From Amycolatopsis nigrescens CSC17Ta-90 (lineage in GTDB: Bacteria; Actinomycetota; Actinomycetes; Mycobacteriales; Pseudonocardiaceae): a stretch of DNA of 64,000 nt. The stretch spans positions 7,547,001-7,611,000 of the forward strand of contig NZ_ARVW01000001.1 in NCBI RefSeq assembly GCF_000384315.1, given 5' to 3'. Under the pieces are notes generated by a model, which saw only the letters and a program-made list of their open reading frames with translations, had not been told where the DNA came from and did not search any database. Of the stretch, positions 17,780 through 25,874 are shown piece after piece; position 1 is the stretch's first letter; every line of letters starts with the position of its first letter. The position numbers and the translations under genes are program-made.

Positions 17780-18690
17780 CGGGACTGGGTGAGCAGGCCG
17801 GCGAGCTGCGAGGTGCCCGCCGTGAGTGCGTCGTCGAGTACGTCGTAGTACTGCGCGGGTGCCGAGGTGAGGAGGGCGACGACGTACCGGGAGTCCGCGC
17901 CGAGCAGGCCGGTGGTGTGGTACACCGCCTCAGCACCGCTGGTTCCCCAGCCCTGCTTGATCGCCCAGGTCGTGTCCGGCAGTCCGTCGGGAATGCCGAA
18001 GTACTGATCGGTGCCGTCGGCGGCGACGCGGGGCGCTTGGTGCATCGCCGAGTACATCAGGTCACGAGCCGGTGCCGGGGTTTTGGCGGCGAGATATTGG
18101 TACATGGTCACGATATCCGCGGCCGTGGTCTGGGTGCTGCCCCACTCGCCGGATCTTCTCGGTGGGGTGGTGCCGGTGAGACCCAGCTCGTCGATGGCCC
18201 GTTCCACGATGTCGTTCCGGCCGCCGGCGACCCAGAGCGTGCTGGCGGTTGCGTCGTGACTGTCCGCGAGCATGTCCCGGATTTCCTGCTGGGTGTCGTG
18301 ACTCGGCTCGGCCCCGTCGTCCCAGGACAGCGTGTCCAGTGCGATGAGCACTTTGACCACCGACATGGTGGAGAAAGGCCGCTCGGTGTCCAGGCCGGTG
18401 AGTTCGGTGCCGGTGTGCCGGTCGTAGACCTGCATGGCCACTTCGGCGTCGGGCACCACGGCCCAGACCGCCTGCTGCACCCGCGTGGCCAGTTCCGCGT
18501 GTTCGTCGGGCGCCGGGGCTGGGGGAGCCACGTAGGGCGGGGTACCCGATGGCAGGGCGATCGAGGGTGCGGCGGCTTCGCTCCGCACCGAACCATTGCG
18601 CGACTGGGCGCTGACCAGGCCGGCCAGCAGCACGCTCACGCCGAGCACGGTGCAACCAAGCACTCTGTTCCGGGCGGTAAGCCGGTTCAT
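17776..18690 (-). CDS. Class A beta-lactamase-like serine hydrolase
   Basis: A 304-residue exported protein with an N-terminal hydrophobic helix ([19 protein letters not shown]), a Pro/Ala-rich linker, then a beta-lactamase2/PBP-like domain. The catalytic SxxK is Ser110-VVK ([13 protein letters not shown]); a KTG-like strand reads [11 protein letters not shown] clear ExxLN motif is not obvious, so true penicillinase activity is uncertain; it may be a cell-wall transpeptidase/hydrolase relative. AAGG lies close upstream of the ATG. Confidence 0.82.
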   Translation of the reverse strand: MNRLTARNRVLGCTVLGVSVLLAGLVSAQSRNGSVRSEAAAPSIALPSGTPPYVAPPAPAPDEHAELATRVQQAVWAVVPDAEVAMQVYDRHTGTELTGLDTERPFSTMSVVKVLIALDTLSWDDGAEPSHDTQQEIRDMLADSHDATASTLWVAGGRNDIVERAIDELGLTGTTPPRRSGEWGSTQTTAADIVTMYQYLAAKTPAPARDLMYSAMHQAPRVAADGTDQYFGIPDGLPDTTWAIKQGWGTSGAEAVYHTTGLLGADSRYVVALLTSAPAQYYDVLDDALTAGTSQLAGLLTQSR

Positions 18691-18750
18691 GTACCTTGCA
18701 ACGGAGGCTTTCTGCCCGCTCGTTCCCGGTTTTCACCGGCTTTTCCCGAT

Positions 18751-20181
18751 TCACAGCTGATTCCCAGGTTGGTGCGCGGCGCGTGGCAGCAGCGGGACGA
18801 GCAGCAGGGCCACCAGGAAAGCACCGGCGTTGTACCAGAGCGTGATCGTTCCCGCGTCGGCCGCACCGGTGCCGGCCTCGGTCAGGCCGAAGAAGATCAG
18901 CCCGGTGATCGCCACCCCGAGCGCGGTGCCGAGTTGGAGCGCGGCATTGGTCACCCCGGATCCGGCGCCCGCGTCCGGTGCGGGAACCTCGGCCAGCACC
19001 AGCCCGGTCAGGATCGACACGCACAGCCCCATTCCGGCGCCCATGAACAGCACGCACAGCGTCACCGGCCACAACGCGACCTCGTCGCCCGCGGTGCCAA
19101 GCAGGTAGATCAACGCCAGCGTGCCGACCGCCAGCACGGCCAGGCCGATCGCCACCAGCCGGCGCCCGTGGTGGAGTCCGAGCCGCTGGGCCACTGGGGT
19201 GGTCAGCAGGATGCCCGCCGGCCAGCCGACCACGATCACCGCGGTGCGCAGTGCCGACCAGCCAAGCCCGAGCTGGAACTCGTAGGCCACCACCATGAAG
19301 AACGACGCGAGCCCGGAGAACAGGACGAGCATGGCCACCAGCCCGACACTGAAGGAGCGCGCCCGGAACAGGGGCAGTGGCACCAGTGCGGAACCGTCAC
19401 GCCGATGCCGGCGGTGTTCGGCGATGGCGAACAACACGATCAGCGGTACCGCGGCGACGAGCAGCGCGATCATCCAGCCGGGCCAGCCGCTCTCGCGCCC
19501 TTGGATGAGCGGGAACATCACCGCGAACGAAGCGAGGCTGAGCAGACCGATACCGGTGAGGTCCAGCCGCAGGGGGCGTTCCGACCTCGACTCCGGCAGG
19601 TAGCGGATGGCGCAGGCGATGGCCAGCAGACCGATCGGCACATTGACCCAGAAGATCGCGCGCCAGCCGAGCCCGAGGACGTTGTATTCGGTGAACAGTG
19701 CGCCGAGGACGGGGCCGCTCACGTTCGCCAGGCTCAGCACGGCGCCGTACAGGCCGAAAGCCTTCAGCCGCCTGTCGTCCTGGAACATGACCATGATCAC
19801 GGACATCACCTGCGGCACCATCAATGCGGCCAGTACGCCCTGTGCGAGTCGTCCGGCCACGAGTGCGCCCGCGGTGGGTGCCATCGCGCAGGCCGCCGAG
19901 GCGATGGTGAAGCCGATGATGCCGGTGAGGAAAACCTTCTTGCGGCCGAAGATGTCACCGAGCCGGCCGCCGGGGATGAGCACCAGTGCGAAAGTCAGCG
20001 AGTATCCGGCGAGGATCCATTGTGCGGCAGCGGATCCGGCGCCGAGTTCGGCCTGTATCCGCGGTAGCGCGATGGTGACGATCGTGCTGTCGACGAGGTC
20101 CATGAAGGTCGCGGCCAGCACGACGGTCAGCGCCGCCCAATGCCGGGTGCGAGGCGGTTTTTCGACGAGGGTGCCGGTCAA
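18751..20181 (-). CDS. MFS drug exporter, DHA2 (14-helix) type
   Basis: A 476-residue transporter with ~14 helices. Diagnostic segments: FMDLVDSTIVTIALPRIQAELG (motif D1), GRLGDIFGRKKVFLTG (motif A) and LAQGVLAALMVPQVMSVI, typical of EmrB/QacA exporters. I chose the TTG at 20181 because GGGAG precedes it by 6 nt and it keeps only a short tail before helix 1. It diverges from a MarR regulator over a short region with an inverted repeat, so it is probably a MarR-repressed efflux pump. Confidence 0.87.
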   Translation of the reverse strand: MTGTLVEKPPRTRHWAALTVVLAATFMDLVDSTIVTIALPRIQAELGAGSAAAQWILAGYSLTFALVLIPGGRLGDIFGRKKVFLTGIIGFTIASAACAMAPTAGALVAGRLAQGVLAALMVPQVMSVIMVMFQDDRRLKAFGLYGAVLSLANVSGPVLGALFTEYNVLGLGWRAIFWVNVPIGLLAIACAIRYLPESRSERPLRLDLTGIGLLSLASFAVMFPLIQGRESGWPGWMIALLVAAVPLIVLFAIAEHRRHRRDGSALVPLPLFRARSFSVGLVAMLVLFSGLASFFMVVAYEFQLGLGWSALRTAVIVVGWPAGILLTTPVAQRLGLHHGRRLVAIGLAVLAVGTLALIYLLGTAGDEVALWPVTLCVLFMGAGMGLCVSILTGLVLAEVPAPDAGAGSGVTNAALQLGTALGVAITGLIFFGLTEAGTGAADAGTITLWYNAGAFLVALLLVPLLPRAAHQPGNQL

Positions 20182-20249
20182 GGCGTTCTCCCTGAGGTAT
20201 GGGTAAGCTCGGCGAGGTAGCACCAAGATAGAGTTGAACGAAAATAGAG

Positions 20250-20268
20250 TCTCTCGATAAGCGAGAGA
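20250..20268. promoter_or_regulatory. MarR-type operator
   Basis: Perfect inverted repeat TCTCTCG / CGAGAGA (7-bp arms, 5-bp spacer ATAAG) in the 106-bp region between the divergent efflux and MarR genes, 20 bp before the MarR start. The local AT-rich sequence probably holds both promoters. Confidence 0.65.
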
Positions 20269-20287
20269 TTAATCAGGATGGTGATCC

Positions 20288-20764
20288 ATGTCAACGGCCA
20301 GGGCGGCGCGTGCGCGGACGGTGGCGGCGTTGTACGACGAGAGCCGTCTCTCCGCCAATCGCGCGGTGCTCTTCCATGCCGCGCTCGCTGGTCGTGCTGG
20401 CATCAACGTCACCGATGTGAACTGCCTGGCCATCCTGGACAAGGAGGGCCCGAAGACGCCGGGGGAGTTGGCGCAGTGGATGGGTCTGTCCCGCGGCGGC
20501 GCGATCACGTCGGTGATCGACCGGATGGAGAAGGCGGGGTTCGTCCGGCGCGGCCGGGATCCGCAGGACCGGCGGCGGGTGCTCGTGGAGTTGGTGCGCG
20601 AGGGCGCCTACGAAAAGTTGCAAGGAACTTTCGACGAGCTCCACCGTTCCTACACCGCGTTGATCGAGGGCTACACCGAGCAGCAGCGGGAGTTGCTGCT
20701 CGACTTCGCCGAGCGGGCCAACGAGATCGTGCTGGCGCAGACCCGAAAATTGCAGGACCGTTGA
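20288..20764 (+). CDS. MarR-family transcriptional regulator
   Basis: A 158-residue winged-helix protein: DVNCLAILDKEGPKTPGELAQWMGLSRGGAITSVIDRMEKAGFVRRGRDPQDRRRVLVEL covers the whole DNA-binding region, with the DxRxxx wing. Flanking helices form the dimer. It is divergent from the DHA2 exporter and next to a palindrome, the standard layout for self-repressing control of an efflux pump by its substrates. Confidence 0.9.
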   Translation: MSTARAARARTVAALYDESRLSANRAVLFHAALAGRAGINVTDVNCLAILDKEGPKTPGELAQWMGLSRGGAITSVIDRMEKAGFVRRGRDPQDRRRVLVELVREGAYEKLQGTFDELHRSYTALIEGYTEQQRELLLDFAERANEIVLAQTRKLQDR

Positions 20765-20777
20765 TGGGCGAGTTCGC

Positions 20778-20783
20778 TAGGCT
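20778..20783 (+). promoter_or_regulatory. -10 element of a leaderless transcript
   Basis: TAGGCT ends exactly 6 nt before the ATG at 20790 and lies 13 nt after the MarR stop. Confidence 0.6.
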
Positions 20784-20789
20784 GGCCAC

Positions 20790-21164
20790 ATGGCCTTGAT
20801 CCGTTTGGGACTGATCACGCTCGACTGTCAGGATCCCGTTGCCTTGGCCGCTTTCTGGGCCGAACTGCTCGATGGCGCGATCGTCTTCAGTACGGACACC
20901 GTCCAGGTGGTGAAATTCGACAGCGGCGTGATCGGCGCGCTGCACGTGCCCGACTACCGCCCGCCCACCTGGCCGGCCGGTGATACGCCCAAGCACATCC
21001 ACCTGGATTTCGCGGTCGCCGACCTGGACGAAGCGGAAGCGGAAGCCCTCCGCCTGGGCGCACAACGCGCAGCCGAGCAACCCTCACCGGACCGCTGGCG
21101 AGTCATGCTGGACCCCGCCGGTCACCCCTTCTGCTTCACCACCCTAATTCCCTTGAACCTCTAA
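20790..21164 (+). CDS. VOC/glyoxalase-like protein
   Basis: A 124-residue protein of the actinobacterial Glyoxalase_6/VOC type: LGLITLDCQDPVALAAFWAELL, PKHIHLDFAVADLDEAEAEA and a closing MLDPAGHPFCF, the repeated beta-alpha-beta-beta-beta units with His/Glu ligand positions. Such small proteins bind or isomerise small ligands; the substrate is unknown. It has its own leaderless-type promoter although it follows the MarR gene closely. Confidence 0.83.
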   Translation: MALIRLGLITLDCQDPVALAAFWAELLDGAIVFSTDTVQVVKFDSGVIGALHVPDYRPPTWPAGDTPKHIHLDFAVADLDEAEAEALRLGAQRAAEQPSPDRWRVMLDPAGHPFCFTTLIPLNL

Positions 21165-21169
21165 CCCTG

Positions 21170-21289
21170 CACGCTGAACTCGCGCTGCCCGAACGTGGGA
21201 CTCGCGGCGCTGGAAGGTGGGACTCGCGCGAGTTCTGCGTTCGCGCTGGGCGAGTCGAACGTTGGGGGTGGGCGAGTTCTACGCTCGGG
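21170..21289. repeat. Array of the CGCGAGTYCCRCGTTCGCG motif (copy B)
   Basis: This lies in the 444-bp gene-free stretch 21165-21608. About six degenerate copies, the first three on the minus strand (around 21170, 21190, 21217) and the last three on the plus strand (21227 CGCGAGTTCTGCGTTCGCG, ~21249, 21271), meet head to head at 21217-21245. No CGTCGTCG hairpin is present here. The rest of the gap (21290-21608) should carry the cold shock promoter; TTGACT (21440-21445) with TTGTGT 17 bp on is a weak candidate, giving a leader over 130 nt. Confidence 0.65.
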
Positions 21290-21608
21290 CGGCGTGTCGG
21301 CTGCGCAATTCAGAAACAGACGCAACAACCCGCCAGGGGCGTCGGGTGGTGGTGACCCACAGCGACGGGGTCGTTGGTCCGTTCGGGTAGGTCGGTCGGG
21401 GTCGTGAGGGGCGGTGGTGACAAGCGGCGCCCGGCCTGGTTGACTGTGCTCGGTCGTTGGTTTTGTGTTCGTGTTCATGCGCGCTCGCGAAACGTAGTTG
21501 CGGGCGCAGAGTTTTCCTCCAGGCATGGTCGGAGATTTTGCCGTCGCAGACAGGCCCGGCCCGTCGCAGCAGCGACGTACCGCATCCGCCAGCAGTTGAG
21601 GAGAAAAA

Positions 21609-21812
21609 ATGGCTCAGGGCACCGTGAAGTGGTTCAACTCCGAGAAGGGCTTCGGCTTCATCGCCCCCGAGGACGGCAGTGCCGACGTGTTCGTGCACTA
21701 CTCGGAGATCCAGGGCAGCGGCTTCAAGTCGCTCGAGGAGAACCAGCGCGTGCAGTTCGACGTTGGCCAGGGCCAGAAGGGCCCGCAGGCCACCGGCGTC
21801 ACCGTCATCTGA
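21609..21812 (+). CDS. cspA: Cold shock protein
   Basis: A 67-residue single cold-shock domain with both RNA-binding motifs: KGFGFIAP (RNP1) and VFVHYSEI (RNP2). It binds single-stranded RNA/DNA as an RNA chaperone in the cytoplasm. GAGGAG lies 7-8 nt before the ATG in an A-rich context. A long leader is likely, as is usual for this family, and a hairpin follows. The symbol is a family label; actinobacteria have several paralogues. Confidence 0.95.
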   Translation: MAQGTVKWFNSEKGFGFIAPEDGSADVFVHYSEIQGSGFKSLEENQRVQFDVGQGQKGPQATGVTVI

Positions 21813-21839
21813 CCTGGCGCTGACGCACTGATCTGACCG

Positions 21840-21879
21840 ACCGGCGGGTGCCGCTCCGAGAGGAGTGGTGCCCGCCGGT
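21840..21879 (+). terminator. Probable terminator behind cspA
   Basis: Outer arms ACCGGCGGG/CCCGCCGGT with an inner CTCC/GGAG stem, followed by TTTG. It sits 28 nt after the cspA stop. Confidence 0.6.
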
Positions 21880-21894
21880 TTGTGCGTGCGCGGT

Positions 21895-21900
21895 TACCGT
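21895..21900 (+). promoter_or_regulatory. -10 element of a leaderless transcript
   Basis: TACCGT ends exactly 6 nt before the GTG at 21907; no ribosome site. Confidence 0.55.
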
Positions 21901-21906
21901 GGCGGC

Positions 21907-23403
21907 GTGAACGTGTCGCTTCGCTGGCTGCTGGACCGGCCCGAGCTGGGGTTGACGCTGGTTGCGGGTAAGAACGGCCTGGACCGGCCGCTGCTCTTCG
22001 CGCACAGCATCGACCTGCCGGACCCCGGTCCGTGGCTGACCGGTGGCGAGTTGATCTTGACCACCGGCGCACCCCTTTCCGACCAGCCCGAACGTCAGCG
22101 CGAGTACGTGCACGGGGTGCATCGCGCCGGGGTGGCGGCCCTCGGGTTCGGGACCGGGCTGTCACACGACACGATCCCGCCCGCCGTGCTCGCCGCCGCG
22201 GACGAGCTCGGCTTGCCGGTGCTCGAGGTCCCTTTGCCGACCCCGTTCGCCGCGATCACCAAGGCCGTGCTGGACCGGCTCGCCGAGCAGCGCTACGAGG
22301 CCGTGCTGCGGGTGTCCCGCGCCCAGCCTCGGATGACGCGCGCCGCGTTACGTGGCGGCGCCGCCGCGATCGTGCGCGAGCTGTCCACCGCGACCGGCGC
22401 GGCGACCTTGTTCCTCGGTGCGGGACAGCAGGTCGAGGCCGCCTGCCCGCGCAGCACCGAGGAGACCATCGCCGCCGTCCGGTCGCTGGTGCGCGACGAT
22501 GCGGGCCGGTCGGCCAGCACGACCGTCGTGACGGCGGGACGGGCCATCACCGTGCAGGTGGTCGGGGTCGGGAACGTGGTGCACGGCCGGCTGGCCGTGG
22601 TCGCCGACGAGCCGCTCGGCCACGTCGACCAGGTGCTGCTCGGGCACGCGGCCTCGCTGCTCGCCTTGGACCGCGAGAAGCCGCTCCGGTTGCGCACCGA
22701 GCGCAACCGGCTGGGCACCATGCTGCTCGGCCTCCTGCTGCAGGATCCGGCGAACGAGCGGCGGCTCCGGCCCCAGCTTGCCGATCTCGTCGATCCCGGC
22801 CGTGGCGTCCGGGTGCTGGTAGTGCTGACGGGCGACCCGCGTGCCGCACTCGACGTGATCGACACCGGCCTGGCCGAACGCGGACTGCCGTTGGTCGCGC
22901 AGGAGGCCGACGGCGAAGCGGTGATCCTGCTGCCCGGCGAGATCACGCGGGAGTCGGTGGCCGAGCTGCTGGCAGGCCAAGCCCTGCGAGCCGGGCTCAG
23001 TGCGGCGCACCCGCTGGACGAGCTTCGGCAGGCGCTGGCCCGCGCCCGGCTGGCCGCGGCCGGGGCGGACCCCGGCGCCGGTCCCGCCGAGTTCGGCGGA
23101 CTGGCCGGCGCGGCACTGCTGAGGACACCGGCCAGCCGGGAGGTGCTGGACTCGGTCGCCTCGGGCACGATCGCGAAACTCGAGGCGCACGACCCGGCGC
23201 TGGTCACGTCGTTGCGGGCGTTCCTGGAGGCCAACGGCCAGTGGGAGACCGCGGCGGCCGTGGTCGGAGTGCACCGGCACACCCTGCGCAACCGGCTGGA
23301 CCGGGTCGAGCGGCTGCTCGGCTGCGACCTCGGCTCGGCCAGGGTGCGTGCCGAGCTGCTGTTCGCCGCGCTGGCGTGGGAGAGCCGGGCGGCTCAGCGG
23401 TAG
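21907..23403 (+). CDS. PucR-family transcriptional regulator
   Basis: A 498-residue regulator. Residues ~1-120 are the PucR N-terminal domain (LLDRPELGLTLVAG, LTGGELILTTG), the middle is the CdaR/GGDEF-like region, and the C-terminus is the HTH_30 domain (FLEANGQWETAAAVVGVHRHTLRNRLDRVERLLG). The GTG at 21907 is preceded by TACCGT at leaderless spacing. Its gene overlaps the convergent acyl-CoA dehydrogenase by 10 bp. PucR-type proteins commonly control catabolism of purines, GABA and related amines, which fits the aminotransferase/CoA transferase/dehydrogenase cluster next door. Confidence 0.9.
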   Translation: MNVSLRWLLDRPELGLTLVAGKNGLDRPLLFAHSIDLPDPGPWLTGGELILTTGAPLSDQPERQREYVHGVHRAGVAALGFGTGLSHDTIPPAVLAAADELGLPVLEVPLPTPFAAITKAVLDRLAEQRYEAVLRVSRAQPRMTRAALRGGAAAIVRELSTATGAATLFLGAGQQVEAACPRSTEETIAAVRSLVRDDAGRSASTTVVTAGRAITVQVVGVGNVVHGRLAVVADEPLGHVDQVLLGHAASLLALDREKPLRLRTERNRLGTMLLGLLLQDPANERRLRPQLADLVDPGRGVRVLVVLTGDPRAALDVIDTGLAERGLPLVAQEADGEAVILLPGEITRESVAELLAGQALRAGLSAAHPLDELRQALARARLAAAGADPGAGPAEFGGLAGAALLRTPASREVLDSVASGTIAKLEAHDPALVTSLRAFLEANGQWETAAAVVGVHRHTLRNRLDRVERLLGCDLGSARVRAELLFAALAWESRAAQR

Positions 23404-24557
23404 GCGGGAAGGCCGGTGAGCGCCTGGCCGATCACCAGCGTGTGCACCTCCGCGGTGCCCTCGTAGGTGAGCACGGACTCGAGGTTGCCGGCATGCCGCA
23501 GCGGGGAGTACTCGGTGGTGATGCCGCTGCCGCCGAGGATCGTCCGGCACTGCCTGGCGATCGCGAGCGCCTCCCGGACGTTGTTCAGCTTTCCGGCGCT
23601 GATCTGCTCCCCGCGGATGGTGCCCCGGTCCTTCAGCCGGGCCAGGTGCAGGGCGAGCAGCATGGCGTTGTTCACCGACACCGTCATGTCGGCCAGTTTC
23701 TGCTGGGTCAGCTGGAAACCGCCGATCGGCTTGCCGAACTGCACCCTGGTCTTCGCGTAGTCCAGTGCGCTGATGATCGAGTCCCTGGCCGCGCCGACGG
23801 CGCCGAACAGGATGCCGAACCGCGCCTCGTTCAGGCAGGACAGCGGGGCGGACAGGCCGCGGGCCGCGGGCAGCGCGGCGCTCGCGGGCAGGCGGACCTC
23901 GTCCAGCACCAGCTCCGCGGTGACCGAGGCGCGCAGCGAGAGCTTGTGCCCGACCGGCCGTGCGGTGAACCCCCGCGTTCCCTTCGGCACCAGGAATCCG
24001 CGGATACCGTCCTCGGTACCGGCCCAGACCGTCGCCACATCCGCGATCGACCCGTTGGTGATCCACATCTTGGTGCCGTCCAGAATCCAGTCGTCGCCGT
24101 CGCGCACGGCGCGGGTGCGCATCCCGGCCGGGTCCGAGCCGAAATCCGGCTCGGTGAGCCCGAAGCACCCGATCGACTCGCCCGCGGCCATCGCGGGCAG
24201 CCACTCGGCCTTCTGCTCTTCGGAGCCGTACCGGTGGATCGAGTACATCGCCAGCGAGCCCTGCACGGACACGAAACTGCGGAAACCGGAGTCGGCGGCT
24301 TCGAGCTCCAGGCAGGCCAGGCCGTAACCGAGCGCGCTGACGCCCGCGCACTCGTAGCCCTGAAGATGCATGCCGAGCACCCCGAGCTTGCCTAGCTCCG
24401 GCGCCAGCTCGCGCGGAAACCGCCCCGATTCGTACCACTCGCGGATGCCGGGCCGGAGCCGGTCCTCGGCGAACCGGGCCACGGTGGCCTGGATGTCGCG
24501 TTCGTCGTCGGGCAGCGTGGCCGGGATGTCGAGCAGCTGCAACGGGTCGGTGATCAT
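23394..24557 (-). CDS. gcdH: Acyl-CoA dehydrogenase, glutaryl-CoA dehydrogenase type
   Basis: A 387-residue FAD enzyme. Glutaryl-CoA dehydrogenases oxidise and decarboxylate glutaryl-CoA to crotonyl-CoA. Features seen: FRSFVSVQGSLAMYSIHRYGS (the segment with the carboxylate-binding Arg), FGLTEPDFGSDP, WILDGTKMWITNGSIADVA, and the catalytic base Glu366 in LTYEGTAEVHTL. The ATG has GGAG upstream and overlaps the CoA transferase stop by 4 bp. Together with that gene and the aminotransferase it completes a glutarate route. The exact acyl substrate is inferred from these signatures and context. Confidence 0.87.
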   Translation of the reverse strand: MITDPLQLLDIPATLPDDERDIQATVARFAEDRLRPGIREWYESGRFPRELAPELGKLGVLGMHLQGYECAGVSALGYGLACLELEAADSGFRSFVSVQGSLAMYSIHRYGSEEQKAEWLPAMAAGESIGCFGLTEPDFGSDPAGMRTRAVRDGDDWILDGTKMWITNGSIADVATVWAGTEDGIRGFLVPKGTRGFTARPVGHKLSLRASVTAELVLDEVRLPASAALPAARGLSAPLSCLNEARFGILFGAVGAARDSIISALDYAKTRVQFGKPIGGFQLTQQKLADMTVSVNNAMLLALHLARLKDRGTIRGEQISAGKLNNVREALAIARQCRTILGGSGITTEYSPLRHAGNLESVLTYEGTAEVHTLVIGQALTGLPAYR

Positions 24558-25699
24558 CGGTCTCCTTGGGGTTGCGGGGCGTCCAGCCAGGCGGCGAGGT
24601 CCTCGGTGTGCTCGCCGAGCCGGGGCGGCGGCCGGTGGTAGCCGGGCGGGGTCTGCGACAGGCCGATCGGGTTGGCCACCAGATCGCCGTCCCCGGACGG
24701 CACGAGCGGGTCGAGGCCGAGTTCTTCGGCCAGCGCGAAAGCGGCGGCGAGGTCGTTCACCGGGCCGCAGGGCACGCCGAGCGGGCCGAGCACGGCGAAC
24801 CAGTCGCCGGCCGTGCGGGTGGCCAGCCGCGCGGTGATCAGCTCGGTGAGTTCGTCGATCCGCGCGACCCGCTCGGTGTTGGTGCCGAAGCGCGGGTCCT
24901 CGGGCAGGCCGATTCCTTCGCACAGCGCGGCGAACTGCCGGTCGTTGCCGACCGCGAGCACGATCGGCCGGTCCGCGGCCTGGAACACCGCGTAGGGCGC
25001 GATGGACGGGTGGCGGTTGCCCATGATGCCGGGCACGGCACCGGCGAGGGTGTACCCGGCGCTCTGGTTGACCATGCTGGACAGCAGCGTGCTCAGCAGG
25101 TTCACCTCGACGAGCTGGCCTTCGCCGGTGTGGTCGCGGTGCCGCAGGGCGGCCAGCACCCCGACCGCGGCGTGCAGTCCGGTGAGCACGTCCACCAGCG
25201 CCACCCCGACCTTGACCGGTTCGCCGGGGCCGGGCCCGGTGACGCTCATCAGCCCGCCGACGGCCTGCACGAGCAGGTCGTAGCCGGGCAGCGCGGCACC
25301 GGCGCCCGCGCCGAACCCGGTCACCGAGCAGTACACCGCGCGGGGGTTGAGCGCCCGGACCCGCTCGTGGTCGAGGCCGTGCCCTGCCATCGTGCCCGGT
25401 CGGAAGTTCTCGATCACCACGTCCGCGCGGCGGACCAGTTCTTCGGCCCGGCGCCGCCCTTCGCCGGTGCGCAGGTCGAGCGTGAGCGAACGCTTGTTGC
25501 GGTTCACCGAAAGGAAGTAGGTGGCCTGGTCACCGGCGAACGGCGGGCCCCAGGCGCGGGTGTCGTCGCCGGTGCCGGGGCGCTCCACCTTGATCACGTC
25601 CGCGCCGAGGTCGGCCAGCAGCATGGTGGCGTAGGGCGCCGCCAGCACCCGGGAGAAGTCGGCGACGAGCAGGCCGGACAGTGCGCCCGTGATGGTCAT
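24554..25699 (-). CDS. Class III (CaiB/BaiF) CoA transferase
   Basis: A 381-residue enzyme of the formyl-CoA/carnitine CoA transferase family. It opens with the conserved LLVADFSRVLAAPYATMLLADLGADVIKVE, and YFLSVNRNKRSLTLDLR follows; the catalytic Asp should lie near GYDLLVQAVGGLMSVTG. GAGGAGG precedes the ATG by 5 nt. It is coupled to the glutaryl-CoA dehydrogenase, so the likely reaction is transfer of CoA from succinyl-CoA to glutarate, as in the human SUGCT family. Other dicarboxylates are possible. Confidence 0.85.
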   Translation of the reverse strand: MTITGALSGLLVADFSRVLAAPYATMLLADLGADVIKVERPGTGDDTRAWGPPFAGDQATYFLSVNRNKRSLTLDLRTGEGRRRAEELVRRADVVIENFRPGTMAGHGLDHERVRALNPRAVYCSVTGFGAGAGAALPGYDLLVQAVGGLMSVTGPGPGEPVKVGVALVDVLTGLHAAVGVLAALRHRDHTGEGQLVEVNLLSTLLSSMVNQSAGYTLAGAVPGIMGNRHPSIAPYAVFQAADRPIVLAVGNDRQFAALCEGIGLPEDPRFGTNTERVARIDELTELITARLATRTAGDWFAVLGPLGVPCGPVNDLAAAFALAEELGLDPLVPSGDGDLVANPIGLSQTPPGYHRPPPRLGEHTEDLAAWLDAPQPQGDR

Positions 25700-25874
25700 C
25701 CGTTCCTCCTCAGTGGCTGGGCGTCACCAGTTTCGGCGGTGCTCCGCCGCGAGGCACTCGACATCCTGTCCATGCTTCAGCCGAGTAGATGGCCCGTTCG
25801 TCCATGGCCGCCGGCCGGGGCGCTGCCTACCGTCGGCCGAAGTCATCGTCGGGCGGACCGGAGGTTTCATCGTC

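Noticed and set aside
21170..21289. Repeat array considered as CRISPR
   Set aside because: Units are degenerate, in both orientations, with no uniform unique spacers and no cas genes in the window.
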